A DNA stretch of 53,892 nt from JBBILG01 sp037445085 (GTDB lineage Bacteria > Pseudomonadota > Gammaproteobacteria > Burkholderiales > Methylophilaceae): the NCBI GenBank assembly GCA_037445085.1, contig JBBILG010000002.1, positions 1 to 53,892 on the forward strand, read 5' to 3'. Both the position numbers and the translations under genes were made by a program. The notes beneath the pieces are model-generated. The model ran no database searches, had not been told where the DNA came from, and saw nothing but the letters and a program-made list of their open reading frames with translations. Within the stretch, counting starts at the first letter, position 1. Each line of letters starts with the position of its first letter. Shown here in pieces: positions 27,211 to 36,800 of the stretch.

Positions 27211-27509
27211 GCATGCTTGTCACCCTGGTGCACGCCCACATCAAGCCGGAGCATGTCGCCGACTTCATCGCGGCCACCCGCGATAACCACCTGCATTCGG
27301 CGCGAGAGCCGGGCAATCGCCGTTTCGACGTGCTGCAATCGGCCGAGGACCCCACCCGCTTCGTGCTGTACGAGGCCTATGTCAGCGAGGCGGACGCCAT
27401 GGCGCACAAGGAGACCGCGCACTACTGCAAGTGGCGCGACGCGGTGGCCCCCATGATGGCAAGCCCGCGCCAGGGCGTGCGCTACGCCGGCCTGCTGCCC
27501 GAGGATTGA
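27207..27509 (+). CDS. ABM-domain (LsrG-like) monooxygenase/isomerase family protein
   Basis: The 100-aa protein has one dimeric alpha-beta barrel domain: MLVTLVHAHIKPEHVADFIAA, then EPGNRRFDVLQSAEDPTRFVLYEAYVSEADAMAHKETAHY. This is the antibiotic-biosynthesis-monooxygenase/LsrG family. The substrate is unknown. It is translationally coupled to yjbQ and 8 bp upstream of the alcohol dehydrogenase gene. Confidence 0.82.
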   Translation: MSMLVTLVHAHIKPEHVADFIAATRDNHLHSAREPGNRRFDVLQSAEDPTRFVLYEAYVSEADAMAHKETAHYCKWRDAVAPMMASPRQGVRYAGLLPED

Positions 27510-27517
27510 CGCAGCGC

Positions 27518-28708
27518 ATGGACATCCCCCCCTTCACCATCGCCACCCTGCCGGCCGTCACCTTCGGTGACGGCACGCGCCGGCGCCTGCCGGAACTGGC
27601 GGCGCAATACGGCCGCCGCGCGTTGCTGGTGACCGGTGCTGCCTCCTTCGTCAGTTCCCCCGCCTGGCCGGAACTGCTGGACGGCCTTGCCGCGCGCGGC
27701 CTCGAACACGCTCACCTGACGGTGTGCGGCGAGCCTTCGCCCGCCTTGGTGGACGGCGCGGCGCAGCGCTTCCGCGACGGTGATTTCGATGTGGTCATCG
27801 GCATCGGCGGTGGCAGCGTGCTGGACGCGGCCAAGGCTATCGCCGGGCTGCTGTGCGTGGAGAACAGCGTGCTGGACTACCTGGAAGGCGTGGGCCCGGA
27901 ACTGCCCTATCAGGGCCCCTCGGTGCCCTTCATCGCCGTGCCGACCACCGCCGGCACCGGCTCCGAGGCCACCAGGAACGCGGTGTTGTCGGAGCGGGGC
28001 GAGCACGGCTTCAAGAAATCCTTCCGGCACGATCAATTGGTGGCGCGCCATGCCGTGCTCGACCCGGAACTGCTCGCCACCTGCCCGCCGGCGCTGATCG
28101 CCGCCGACGGCATGGATGCGCTCACCCAGTTGCTGGAATCCTATGTCTCGCTCAGGGCCAACCCGTTCACCGATGCCCTGGCGCTGTCCGGCATCACGGC
28201 GGTGCGTGACAGCCTGCTGCCGTGGCATGCCGGGGCGGGCGACCTCGCCGCGCACCGGCGCCGCATGGCTTACGCGGCGCTGCTGTCCGGCATCACCCTG
28301 GCGCAGGTGGGACTGGGCTCGGTGCACGGGCTGGCCTCACCCTTGGGCGCCTTCTTCCCCGTGCCGCACGGCGTGGTGTGCGGGACGCTGGTGGCGGCCT
28401 GCAGCGAGGCGAACATCCGCGCGCTCGTCCGGCGCGCGCCGGACAGCCCGGCGGTGCCCAGGTATGCCGAACTGGGGCGCCTGCTCGCGCGCGCCCCGCA
28501 ACTCACCGACGAGGCCGCCCGCACCGCCCTGCTGGTGCTGCTCGCTGACTGGACGGAGCGTCTCGGGCTGCCGCGGCTTGCCCGCTACGGCATGACTGCT
28601 GCCGACATTCCGCGCGTGGTGGCCAACTGCCGCGGCAGCAGCATGAAGACCAACCCGCTGGTGCTTGCCGACGAGGAGGTCGCCGCCATCCTCGAGGCGC
28701 GTCTGTGA
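27518..28708 (+). CDS. Iron-containing alcohol dehydrogenase
   Basis: The 396-aa protein is of the group III Fe-ADH family. It has the NAD-binding GIGGGSVLDAAKA near residue 96 and TTAGTGSEATRNAV, plus metal ligands in DGMDALTQLLESYVS and GSVHGLASPLGAFFPVPHGVVCG. It oxidises or reduces an alcohol/aldehyde; the substrate cannot be told from sequence. The ATG at 27518 (MDIPPFTIATLP) is preferred over an upstream in-frame start inside the ABM gene. Confidence 0.9.
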   Translation: MDIPPFTIATLPAVTFGDGTRRRLPELAAQYGRRALLVTGAASFVSSPAWPELLDGLAARGLEHAHLTVCGEPSPALVDGAAQRFRDGDFDVVIGIGGGSVLDAAKAIAGLLCVENSVLDYLEGVGPELPYQGPSVPFIAVPTTAGTGSEATRNAVLSERGEHGFKKSFRHDQLVARHAVLDPELLATCPPALIAADGMDALTQLLESYVSLRANPFTDALALSGITAVRDSLLPWHAGAGDLAAHRRRMAYAALLSGITLAQVGLGSVHGLASPLGAFFPVPHGVVCGTLVAACSEANIRALVRRAPDSPAVPRYAELGRLLARAPQLTDEAARTALLVLLADWTERLGLPRLARYGMTAADIPRVVANCRGSSMKTNPLVLADEEVAAILEARL

Positions 28709-28774
28709 GCGGGTCCGCGCCTGGTCTTATGAACCTGCCGCCCCGCGGGCGCGGTGCCGGCGCGCAGTGACGGT

Positions 28775-29530
28775 ATGAGCGTGCCGCGCGGCCTGCGCGC
28801 CCAGCACGAGGCTGCCGCCATTGAGGGGCGTCTGGCCGCTGCCAGACAGAACAGCTATCTGGGGGACACCGTGCTGGGCGCCATCGACGGTTGCGTCACC
28901 ACTTTCGCCGTGGTGGCGGGGGCGGCTGGCGCCGGCTTGCCTGCCAAGGTCGCCATCGTGCTCGGCTGTGCCAACCTGCTCGCCGACGGCTTCAGCATGG
29001 CCGCCAGCAATTATCAGCGTGCCCGGAGCGAGCACGAGTTGCTGGCGCGGGCGCGCCGGGTGGAGGAGATGCATGTGCGCGAGGTGCCGGAGGGCGAGCG
29101 CGAGGAGGTGCGGCAGATCTTCCAGGCCAAGGGCTTCAGCGGCGCCACGCTGGAGGACATCGTCCGCGGCATCACCCAGGACCGGAAACTGTGGGTGGAC
29201 ACCATGCTCACCGAGGAGCTGGGCCTGCGTCTCGATCCGCCACGGCCGGGACTGGCCGCGCTCGCCACCTTCGCCGGTTTCTGCGCGGCCGGCCTGCTGC
29301 CGCTGCTGCCCTATCTGCTGCCGGGGATGCCGTTCGCGTGGATGTTCCCGGTGAGCATGGCGGCCACCGCCTGCACCTTCCTCGCCATTGGCGTGCTCAA
29401 GGGCTGCGTGCTGCGCCAGCCGCGGCTGCGCGCCGGGCTGGCGACCCTGTTCGTCGGCGGCACGGCCGCCCTGCTCGCCTATCTGGTGGGGTTGCTGCTA
29501 CAGGACTGGGTGAGCGGGTTGCTCATCTGA
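28775..29530 (+). CDS. VIT1/CCC1-type iron/manganese transporter
   Basis: This 251-aa membrane protein of the VIT family has about five transmembrane helices. LGDTVLGAIDGCVTTFAVVAGAAGA and ANLLADGFSMAASNYQ in the first half form the metal path, followed by a Glu-rich cytoplasmic stretch (HVREVPEGEREEVRQI) that binds metal in homologues. It probably exports Fe2+/Mn2+ from the cytoplasm. Its end overlaps envC by 8 bp on the opposite strand. The start at 28775 gives MSVPRGLRAQHE. Confidence 0.87.
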   Translation: MSVPRGLRAQHEAAAIEGRLAAARQNSYLGDTVLGAIDGCVTTFAVVAGAAGAGLPAKVAIVLGCANLLADGFSMAASNYQRARSEHELLARARRVEEMHVREVPEGEREEVRQIFQAKGFSGATLEDIVRGITQDRKLWVDTMLTEELGLRLDPPRPGLAALATFAGFCAAGLLPLLPYLLPGMPFAWMFPVSMAATACTFLAIGVLKGCVLRQPRLRAGLATLFVGGTAALLAYLVGLLLQDWVSGLLI

Positions 29531-30722
29531 GCACGCTCCAAGGAAGCGGGTCGAACGGCTGGCTCCTGTGGCGCAGCTCGAAATACACGCCGGACGTCTC
29601 GTTGCCACCGGTGTTGCCCACCGCGGCGATGTCGTCGCCCGCGCGCACTTCGTCGCCGACCTGCTTGAGCAGGGTCTGGTTGTTGCCGTACAGACTCATG
29701 TAATCGTCACCGTGGTCGATGATGAGCAGGTTGCCGAAACCGCGCAGCCAGTCGGCGAACACCACGGTGCCGGCGGCCACGCTTTTCACCGGCGCCCCTT
29801 CCGCGGCGCGGATGAACAGCCCTTTCCAGGAAATGCCGCTGCCGGCGCGCAGCGCGCCGAAACGGTTGACGATGTCGCCGCGTACCGGCAGGCGCAGCTT
29901 GCCCTTGAGTGCGGCGAAACTGCCCGCGGCCAGTTCGGGGGTGGGAAGGCTCTCGTTGCGGCGCAGCGGCGCCGGCGTGCTGCGCCTGGGCGGAGCGGGA
30001 GCCACCCGCGCCAGCCGCTTCACCAGTTCGGTGAGCTGCTTCTCGTCGCGCCGCAGCTTGGAGATTTCGCCGCGCTGCGCGCGAATCTGCTGTGCCAGCC
30101 CGGCCAGCACTTCCTTGCGATCCTGGTTTTCCGCTTCCAGTTGCCGGCGCTGCTGTTCCTGCTCGGACTGGAGCGCGGCGATTTCATCCAGCGTGGCGGC
30201 GGTTTCCTCGTTGAGCTTCGCCACCTTGTCCAGATTAGCCTGCAATGCCGCGATCTGCGCGGCACGGGCACGGGCGACATAGCCGTGGTAGCGCAGTTCG
30301 CGCGCGGCGGCGGCGGGATCTTCCAGGCTGAGCAGCAGTTGCAGATGGCCGGGCCGGCCGCCGAGATACTGCCGGTGGAAGTGCTGCGACAATTGCCGCT
30401 GCTGTTCGCGTACGGCCTCTTCCAGGCGAACCCTTTCCTCCTGCTGGCGCTCCAGGGCATGCAGGCTGGCGACCCGCTGGCGGTCGATGTGGTGCAGGCG
30501 GCGCCTGGCTTCACTGATGGCGCGCTCGCTTTTCTTCAGCGCATCGGCGGCCTCGGAGTGCGAAGCCTGCGTGTTTTCCAGCTCCTTGCGCAGTGACTCG
30601 ATGCGGTTGCGCAATTCGTCCAGCGACTGGCGGGAAGTCGCCGGATTGTTCGCCCAAGCGGCGCTGCCGCCCAGCACGGCCAGCAGCAGGCCGGCGGCGA
30701 GGCGCGCCAGCGATGCGGACAT
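29523..30722 (-). CDS. envC: Murein hydrolase activator EnvC-like (degenerate LytM)
   Basis: The 399-aa protein has a signal peptide (to about residue 24), a long coiled coil (about 30-240) and a C-terminal LytM/M23 domain (GTVVFADWLRGFGNLLIIDHGDDYMSLYGN ... GVYFELRHRSQPFDP). Zinc ligands of active M23 peptidases appear incomplete, as in EnvC, which activates amidases at the division septum rather than cutting itself. It lies 3 bp downstream of gpmI, a common pairing. Confidence 0.88.
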   Translation of the reverse strand: MSASLARLAAGLLLAVLGGSAAWANNPATSRQSLDELRNRIESLRKELENTQASHSEAADALKKSERAISEARRRLHHIDRQRVASLHALERQQEERVRLEEAVREQQRQLSQHFHRQYLGGRPGHLQLLLSLEDPAAAARELRYHGYVARARAAQIAALQANLDKVAKLNEETAATLDEIAALQSEQEQQRRQLEAENQDRKEVLAGLAQQIRAQRGEISKLRRDEKQLTELVKRLARVAPAPPRRSTPAPLRRNESLPTPELAAGSFAALKGKLRLPVRGDIVNRFGALRAGSGISWKGLFIRAAEGAPVKSVAAGTVVFADWLRGFGNLLIIDHGDDYMSLYGNNQTLLKQVGDEVRAGDDIAAVGNTGGNETSGVYFELRHRSQPFDPLPWSVLR

Positions 30723-30725
30723 GAG

Positions 30726-32279
30726 CTAGCCGGCATGGGCCGCGAGCGGCGCGGCCTGGAACGCGATCAGGCTGCGCCCGGTCATTTCCGCGGGTTGCGG
30801 CGGCCCCATCATGGAAAGCAGGGTAGGGGCGATGTCGCACAGCGCGCCGCCCTCGACCAGCCGCGCCGCGCGGCCGATATAGACGAGCGGCACCAGATTG
30901 GTGGTGTGCTGGGTGTGCGCCTGCTGGTTGGCGGGGTCGTGCATGCACTCCGCGTTGCCGTGGTCGGAGGTGATGAGGATCTCGCCGCCGATATCCAGCA
31001 TGGCCGGCACCACCCGCCCGAGGCAGACATCCAGCGCCTCGATGGCGCGGATCGCCGCATTGAGATCGCCGGTATGACCCACCATGTCGGCGTTGGCGTA
31101 GTTGCAGATGATGGCATCGTACTTGCGGCTGCGGATGGCTTCCACCAGCCGGTCGGTAACCTCGAAGGCGCTCATCTCCGGCTTGAGATCATAGGTGGCC
31201 ACCTGCGGCGACGGCACCAGGATGCGGTCCTCGCCGGGATAGACGTGCTCCTCGCCGCCGTTGAAGAAAAAGGTCACGTGCGGGTATTTCTCCGTTTCCG
31301 CGATGCGCAACTGGGTGAGCCCCAGCCCGCTGATGTATTCACCGAAGGTGTTGCGGATGGATTGCGGCGGGAAAGCGATGCGACTCGCCGGGTCGTCCCG
31401 GTTGTACTGGGTGAGGGTGTAGAAGCCGCCCAGCCGGGGCACGCGCCGGCGCGGGAATTCGGCGAAGTCGGGGTCCACGAAGGCGCGCATCAACTGACGC
31501 GTGCGGTCGGCGCGGAAGTTCATGTGCACGATGACATCGCCATCCTCCACCGTCACTGGCGGGCCGACCGTGGTGGCCCTGACGAACTCGTCGCTCTCGC
31601 CGCGGGCGTAGGCGGCCTCCAGTGCCGCCAGGGCGGACTCGGCGGCGAATTCGCCTTCGCCGCAGGCGATGAGGTGATAGGCCGCTTCCACGCGCGGCCA
31701 GCGCTTGTCGCGGTCCATGGCGTAGTAGCGGCCGACGATGCCGGCGATACGGCCGCCGGTGGCGGCGCACTGCGCCTCCAGGTTGCGCAGGTACTGCTCC
31801 GCGCTTCTGGGCGGCGTGTCGCGCCCGTCCAGGAAGGCGTGCACGTAAACCTTGTCCAGTCCGGCCTGCACCGCCATGCGCAGCATGGCATGGATGTGCG
31901 TCTCGTGGCTGTGCACGCCGCCGCCGGAGAGCAGGCCGAAGATATGCAGGGCGCAGCCGTTGGCCTTGGCGGTCTGCACGGCGCTGGTCAGCGCGGGGTT
32001 GCTGGTGAACTCACTGGTCTCGATGGCGCGGTTGATGCGCTCGAAATCCTGATAGACCACGCGCCCGGCGCCGATGTTGAGGTGGCCGACCTCGGAATTG
32101 CCCATCTGCCCGGCCGGCAGGCCGACCGCGTGCTCCGAGGCGTCGATCAGGGTGTGTGGGTAGCGCGCCCAGTAGCGGTCCCAGTGGGGCTTGCGTGCCT
32201 GGGCGATGGCATTGTCGGTCATGTCCTCGGAATGGCCGAAACCGTCGAGGATGAGCAGAAGGGCAGGCGTGACTTTCAT
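30726..32279 (-). CDS. gpmI: 2,3-bisphosphoglycerate-independent phosphoglycerate mutase
   Basis: This Mn-dependent glycolytic mutase interconverts 3- and 2-phosphoglycerate. The 517-aa protein has LLILDGFG at the N-terminus, catalytic S62 in GQMGNSEVGH, and metal ligands in HAFLDGRDTPP, NYANADMVGHTG and TSDHGNAE. The ATG at 32279 (MKVTPALLLILDG) is the family start; an upstream in-frame ATG at 32336 is less likely. Confidence 0.96.
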   Translation of the reverse strand: MKVTPALLLILDGFGHSEDMTDNAIAQARKPHWDRYWARYPHTLIDASEHAVGLPAGQMGNSEVGHLNIGAGRVVYQDFERINRAIETSEFTSNPALTSAVQTAKANGCALHIFGLLSGGGVHSHETHIHAMLRMAVQAGLDKVYVHAFLDGRDTPPRSAEQYLRNLEAQCAATGGRIAGIVGRYYAMDRDKRWPRVEAAYHLIACGEGEFAAESALAALEAAYARGESDEFVRATTVGPPVTVEDGDVIVHMNFRADRTRQLMRAFVDPDFAEFPRRRVPRLGGFYTLTQYNRDDPASRIAFPPQSIRNTFGEYISGLGLTQLRIAETEKYPHVTFFFNGGEEHVYPGEDRILVPSPQVATYDLKPEMSAFEVTDRLVEAIRSRKYDAIICNYANADMVGHTGDLNAAIRAIEALDVCLGRVVPAMLDIGGEILITSDHGNAECMHDPANQQAHTQHTTNLVPLVYIGRAARLVEGGALCDIAPTLLSMMGPPQPAEMTGRSLIAFQAAPLAAHAG

Positions 32280-32441
32280 GATGGCTGGGGGCGGGTCGCT
32301 ATGGTTCCAGACGATAGCCATTCTATTAGGTTTCAAGGGCTTTTACATTATACTGGGCCTGGCTAGCAATCCAATTCGCAGGGATGCACAAGGCCGTCGG
32401 AGGGGATGCCCGACCTGCAGCCGGCCGCGCCGAGACTTTGA

Positions 32442-32758
32442 ATGCAGAAGACGCTGGACTCCGTACTCATCGACCGCGACGAGCACATCGAACTCGCCGC
32501 CCGCGCGCTCAAGGCGATTTCCCATCCGCTGCGCCTGAAGATACTGTGCGTGCTGGGCGACCAGGAGAAAAGCGTGCAGGACATCGTGGAAATGGTCGGC
32601 ACCACCCAGAGCAACATCTCCCAGCATCTGCCATCCTGCGTGACAAGGACGTCCTGCGCACGCGCAAGGATGCCAACCGCGTCTATTACCGGGTCGGAGA
32701 CCCGCGCACGCTCAGGCTGATCGGCCTGATGCGCGACGTGTTCTGCAGCGGCGACTGA
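32442..32758 (+). pseudogene. ArsR-family regulator, SqrR/BigR-like cysteines, frameshifted as given
   Basis: The reading begins MQKTLDSVLIDRDEHIEL and shows an ArsR winged helix (ALKAISHPLRLKILC, TTQSNISQHL). After codon 63 (32630) the frame is lost, but the adjacent frame continues exactly as an ArsR wing (ILRDKDVLRTRKDANRVYYRV ... LMRDVFCSGD) to 32758. One missing base after CATCTG explains it. With the frame repaired the protein has 105 aa, with C36 and C102, 66 residues apart as are Cys41/Cys107 of SqrR and Cys42/Cys108 of BigR. It heads an RND/rhodanese cluster. Sequencing error or true loss cannot be separated here. Confidence 0.75.
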
Positions 32759-32793
32759 TGCCGTCGGCAGCCGTGTCCGACATGGTGCTTGAG

Positions 32794-32827
32794 TTTCTTA
32801 GTATATTAGAATATTCTAATTAAGAAA
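32794..32827. promoter_or_regulatory. Likely ArsR-family operator upstream of the RND operon
   Basis: A perfect 16-bp palindrome, ATTAGAATATTCTAAT (32805-32820), is nested between TTTCTTA (32794-32800) and its complement TAAGAAA (32821-32827). It is strikingly AT-rich in a GC-rich region, lies between the ArsR gene and the adaptor gene 15 bp before the start, and is the natural target for the upstream regulator. Confidence 0.7.
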
Positions 32828-32841
32828 TTCGGGACCGCTTG

Positions 32842-33861
32842 ATGATGAAACACGCCATGCTGTTGTTGATGTTGCTGCCAGAGCCGGCCCTGGCAGCGCT
32901 GCCCTTCGCCACGGCCGAGGTGGCGCTGCGCCCGGTGGGCAGCGTCTATTCGGTCGAGGCGGTGGTGGAGGCGGGGCGCGAATCCACCCTGGCCGCCCAA
33001 GTGGCCGGCCGCATCGTGACGCTAACGGTGGATGCCGGCGATACGGTGAGGACGGGCCAGGTGCTGGTGCGCATCGACGACAGCGAGGCGAGGAACAGCA
33101 TCGCCGGCAACCAGGCCCGGGTGGCGCAGGCAGAGGCCGCCCTGGCCGATGCCAGGCAGCAGTACGAGCGCGCGCAGCGGCTGGTGGCGCGCAACTTCAT
33201 GAGCGCGGCGGCGCTGGATGGCGCCGAGGCGCAGTACAAGGCGGCGCAGGCCCGGCTCGCCGCGGCCGGGGCGGAGGTGGCGCAATCCTCCACCGCGCGG
33301 GGCTTTGCCACCATCACCGCGCCTTTCGGCGGCCTAGTCTCGGCGCGTCTCGCGCAGGTGGGGGAGATGGCCAGCCTGGGCCGCCCGCTGCTCACTCTGT
33401 TCGATCCCGCCACCCTCAGGGTGGTGGCATCCGTCCCGCAGGAACGTCTGGAAGCGGTGCGTCACGCCGGCCGTGCCAGCATCGAGCTGAGCGAGTCCGG
33501 CCGCTGGATCGACGCCACGTCCATCACCGTGCTGCCGGCCGCCGACAGCCGCACCCACGTCTCGCAGGTGCGGCTTGCGCTGCCGCGCGACGCGGCCGGC
33601 ATCCATCCCGGCATGTTCGCCCGCGTCCATTTCGCCGTCGGCGAAACGCGGCGCCTGCTGGTGCCCGCCACCGCCATTCTGCGCCGCAGCGAAGTGACGG
33701 CCGTCTACGTGGTGCAGGGCGAGCGCCTGCAGCTGCGTCAGGTGCGCTTGGGTTCTCCGCAAGGGGATGGTCACACCGAGGTGCTGGCCGGTCTCAGCCC
33801 CGGCGAGCGCGTCGCGCTGGATGCGGTGCAGGCCGGCATGTACCTGAAGCGGGCGCGTTGA
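32842..33861 (+). CDS. RND efflux periplasmic adaptor (membrane fusion protein)
   Basis: The 339-aa protein has a signal peptide (MMKHAMLLLMLLPEPALA), a lipoyl-like half motif AAQVAGRIVTLTVDAGDTVRTGQVLVRIDD, a coiled-coil hairpin (about 90-155) and a beta-barrel domain. It links an inner-membrane RND pump to an outer-membrane channel, which is not encoded here. A TTG at 32839 or the second ATG (32845) are alternative starts. It directly follows the palindromic operator and precedes the RND gene by 1 bp. Confidence 0.9.
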   Translation: MMKHAMLLLMLLPEPALAALPFATAEVALRPVGSVYSVEAVVEAGRESTLAAQVAGRIVTLTVDAGDTVRTGQVLVRIDDSEARNSIAGNQARVAQAEAALADARQQYERAQRLVARNFMSAAALDGAEAQYKAAQARLAAAGAEVAQSSTARGFATITAPFGGLVSARLAQVGEMASLGRPLLTLFDPATLRVVASVPQERLEAVRHAGRASIELSESGRWIDATSITVLPAADSRTHVSQVRLALPRDAAGIHPGMFARVHFAVGETRRLLVPATAILRRSEVTAVYVVQGERLQLRQVRLGSPQGDGHTEVLAGLSPGERVALDAVQAGMYLKRAR

Positions 33862-33862
33862 C

Positions 33863-36800
33863 GTGGGCGGTCCGGGCATTTCCGGGCGCATCGCCCGCAC
33901 TTTCCTGCAGTCGCAACTGACCCCGCTGCTGGCCCTGGCCATCCTGCTGCTCGGCCTGTTCGCCGTGCTGGTGACGCCGCGCGAGGAGGAGCCGCAGATC
34001 GACGTCACCATGGCCAACGTCTTCGTGCCTTTCCCCGGCGCCTCGGCCCGCGAGGTGGAGAGTCTCGTCAGCATCCCCGGCGAGCAGGTGCTCTCCCGCA
34101 TCCATGGCGTCGAGCACGTCTATTCGGTGTCGAGACCGGGCATGGCCATCATCACCGTGCAGTACGAGGTGGGCGAGGATCAGACCGAAGCCTTGGTCAG
34201 ACTCTACGATACGGTGCTGTCCAGGGGCGACTGGCTGTCGCCCGTGCTGGGCGCGGGCAAGCCAGTGATCAAGCCGGTCGGCATCGACGACGTGCCGGTG
34301 GTCGCGCTCACCTTGTGGACGGACGATCCCGCGCGCGGCGCCTTCGATCTGGAGCGCGTGGCCCACGCGATGGAAATCGAACTCAAGCGCATCGCCGGCG
34401 TGCGCGAGGTCAGTACCATCGGTGGCCCGGGCAACGCGGTGCGCGTGCTGCTGGACGCGACACGCCTGGTGTCTTACGGTGTGTCGGTGCAGGATGTGCG
34501 CGACGCGCTGCGATCCGCCAACGCCGCGCTGCCGGCCGGACGCCTGGTGACGGACAACCGCGAAATCCTGGTGGAGACCGGCACTTTCCTTGCCGGCGCC
34601 GACGACGTGCGCAGACTGATGCTGGGGGTGCACGACGGCAAGCCGGTGTTCATCACCGATGTCGCCGAGGTGGTGGATGGCCCCGAGCAGCCGGAGCGCT
34701 ACGTCTGGCTGGGCACCGGCCAAGCGGCTGCCGGCAAGGGCATCGCCGCGCGCGGCGAGTTCCCCGCAGTGACGCTGGCAATCGCCAAGAAGCCGGGCGA
34801 GAATGCCGTCGACATCGCCCGCGCCGTGATCGAACGCGCCGAGCAGCTGCGCGGCACGCTGATCCCGGACGGCGTGGAACTCACGGTGACGCGCAATTAC
34901 GGCGAAACCGCCAACGAGAAGGCGATGACGCTGATGGGCAAGCTGGTTCTCGCCACCGGCTCGGTGGTGCTGCTGGTGCTGTTCACGCTGGGCCGGCGCG
35001 ATGCGGTGGTGGTGGGCGCGGCGGTGCTGCTCACGCTGGCGGCGACGCTGTTCGCTTCCTGGGCGTGGGGTTTCACCCTCAACCGCGTGTCGTTGTTCGC
35101 GCTGATTTTCTCCATCGGCATTCTGGTCGACGATGCCATCGTGGTGGTCGAAAACATTCATCGTCGTCGCCAGATGGAGCCGCACCGTTCCTTGACCGAA
35201 GTGATCCCGGATGCGGTGGACGAAGTGGGCGGCCCCACCATACTCGCCACCTTGACCGTGATCGCCGCGCTCTTGCCCATGGCCTTCGTCTCCGGCCTGA
35301 TGGGGCCGTACATGAGCCCCATCCCCATCAATGCCAGCTTCGGCATGCTCATCTCGCTCGCCATTGCCTTCGTCGTCACGCCCTGGCTCAGCTGCAAGCT
35401 GCTCGGCCGGCATGCGGCGCACGTCCCCGCGCAGGCGCACGGCGAGGATCGCCTGCAACGCGTATTCCAGCGCCTGCTCATGCCCTTCCTCGGCGGCGCC
35501 GCCGGCAGGATGCGGCGGCGCCTGCTCGGACTGGCGGTGCTGCTGCTGATCGGGCTGTCGCTGTCGTTCGCAGCCCTGCAGCTGGTGGTGCTGAAGATGC
35601 TGCCGTTCGACAACAAGTCGGAGTTTCAGGTGGTGGTGGACATGCCGGCGGGCACGCCGCTGGAAAAGACCGCGGCGGTGCTGCGTGACATGGGCGCCTA
35701 CCTCGCCACGGTGCCGGAAGTGACCGACTACCAGGCCTACGCTGGTACCGCCTCGCCCATTCACTTCAACGGCCTGGTGCGCCAGTACTTCCTGCGCAGC
35801 GGGCCGGAAGTGGGGGACATCCAGGTCAACCTGGTCGGCAAGCGCGAGCGCGAGCGGCAAAGCCACGAGATCGCCGGCGCCGTGCGCCCGGAACTCGAAC
35901 GCATCGCCGACCGCCATGGCGCCGACCTCAAGATCGTCGAGGTGCCGCCCGGCCCGCCGGTCTTGTCGCCCATCGTCGCCGAAATCTACGGGCCCGACCA
36001 CGAAGGGCAGATGCGCGTGGCCAGGCAGGTGCGGCGCGCCTTCGAAGAGACTCCCGACATCGTGTTCATCGACGACAGCGTGGAGGAGGATGCGGAAAGG
36101 CTGCTGCTGCGCGTGCAGCAGACCAAGGCCACGCTGCTGGGCGTGTCGCAGAAGGACATCGTCGAGACCGTGAGGATGGCGCTCTCCGGCGAATACGTGA
36201 CGCCCCTGCACAGTCCGGGCGCCAAGTACGAGGTGCCGGTGCGCATCGCCCTGCCGCCGGAACGTCTCAACGACCTGGACGAGCTGCTCAAGCTGCGGGT
36301 GCGTGCCCGCGATGGCGCGCTGGTGCCGCTGTCGGCACTGGTGGAGGCGCAGCCCCGGCAGCGCGAGCAGACCATCCACCGCAAGGACCTGTTGCCGGTG
36401 GTCTATGTGGTGGGCGACGTGGCGGGCAAGCTGGACAGCCCCTTGTACGGCATGTTCGACATCCGTTCCACCCTCCGGGGCATGCCCCTGGCGGAGGGCG
36501 GGACCTTGCGCGAGCACTGGATCGCCCCGCCGGCAGATCCTTATGCCGGCTACAGCATCAAGTGGGACGGCGAGTGGCAGATCACCTACGAGACTTTCCG
36601 CGACATGGGGCTGGCTTACGCGGTGGGGCTGATCCTCATCTACCTCCTGGTGGTGGCCGAGTTCCGTTCGTATCTCACGCCGCTCATCATCATGGCGCCG
36701 ATTCCGCTCACCGTGATCGGCGTCATGCCCGGCCACGCCCTCCTGGGCGCGCAGTTTACCGCCACGTCCATGATCGGCATGATTGCGCTGGCCGGTATCA

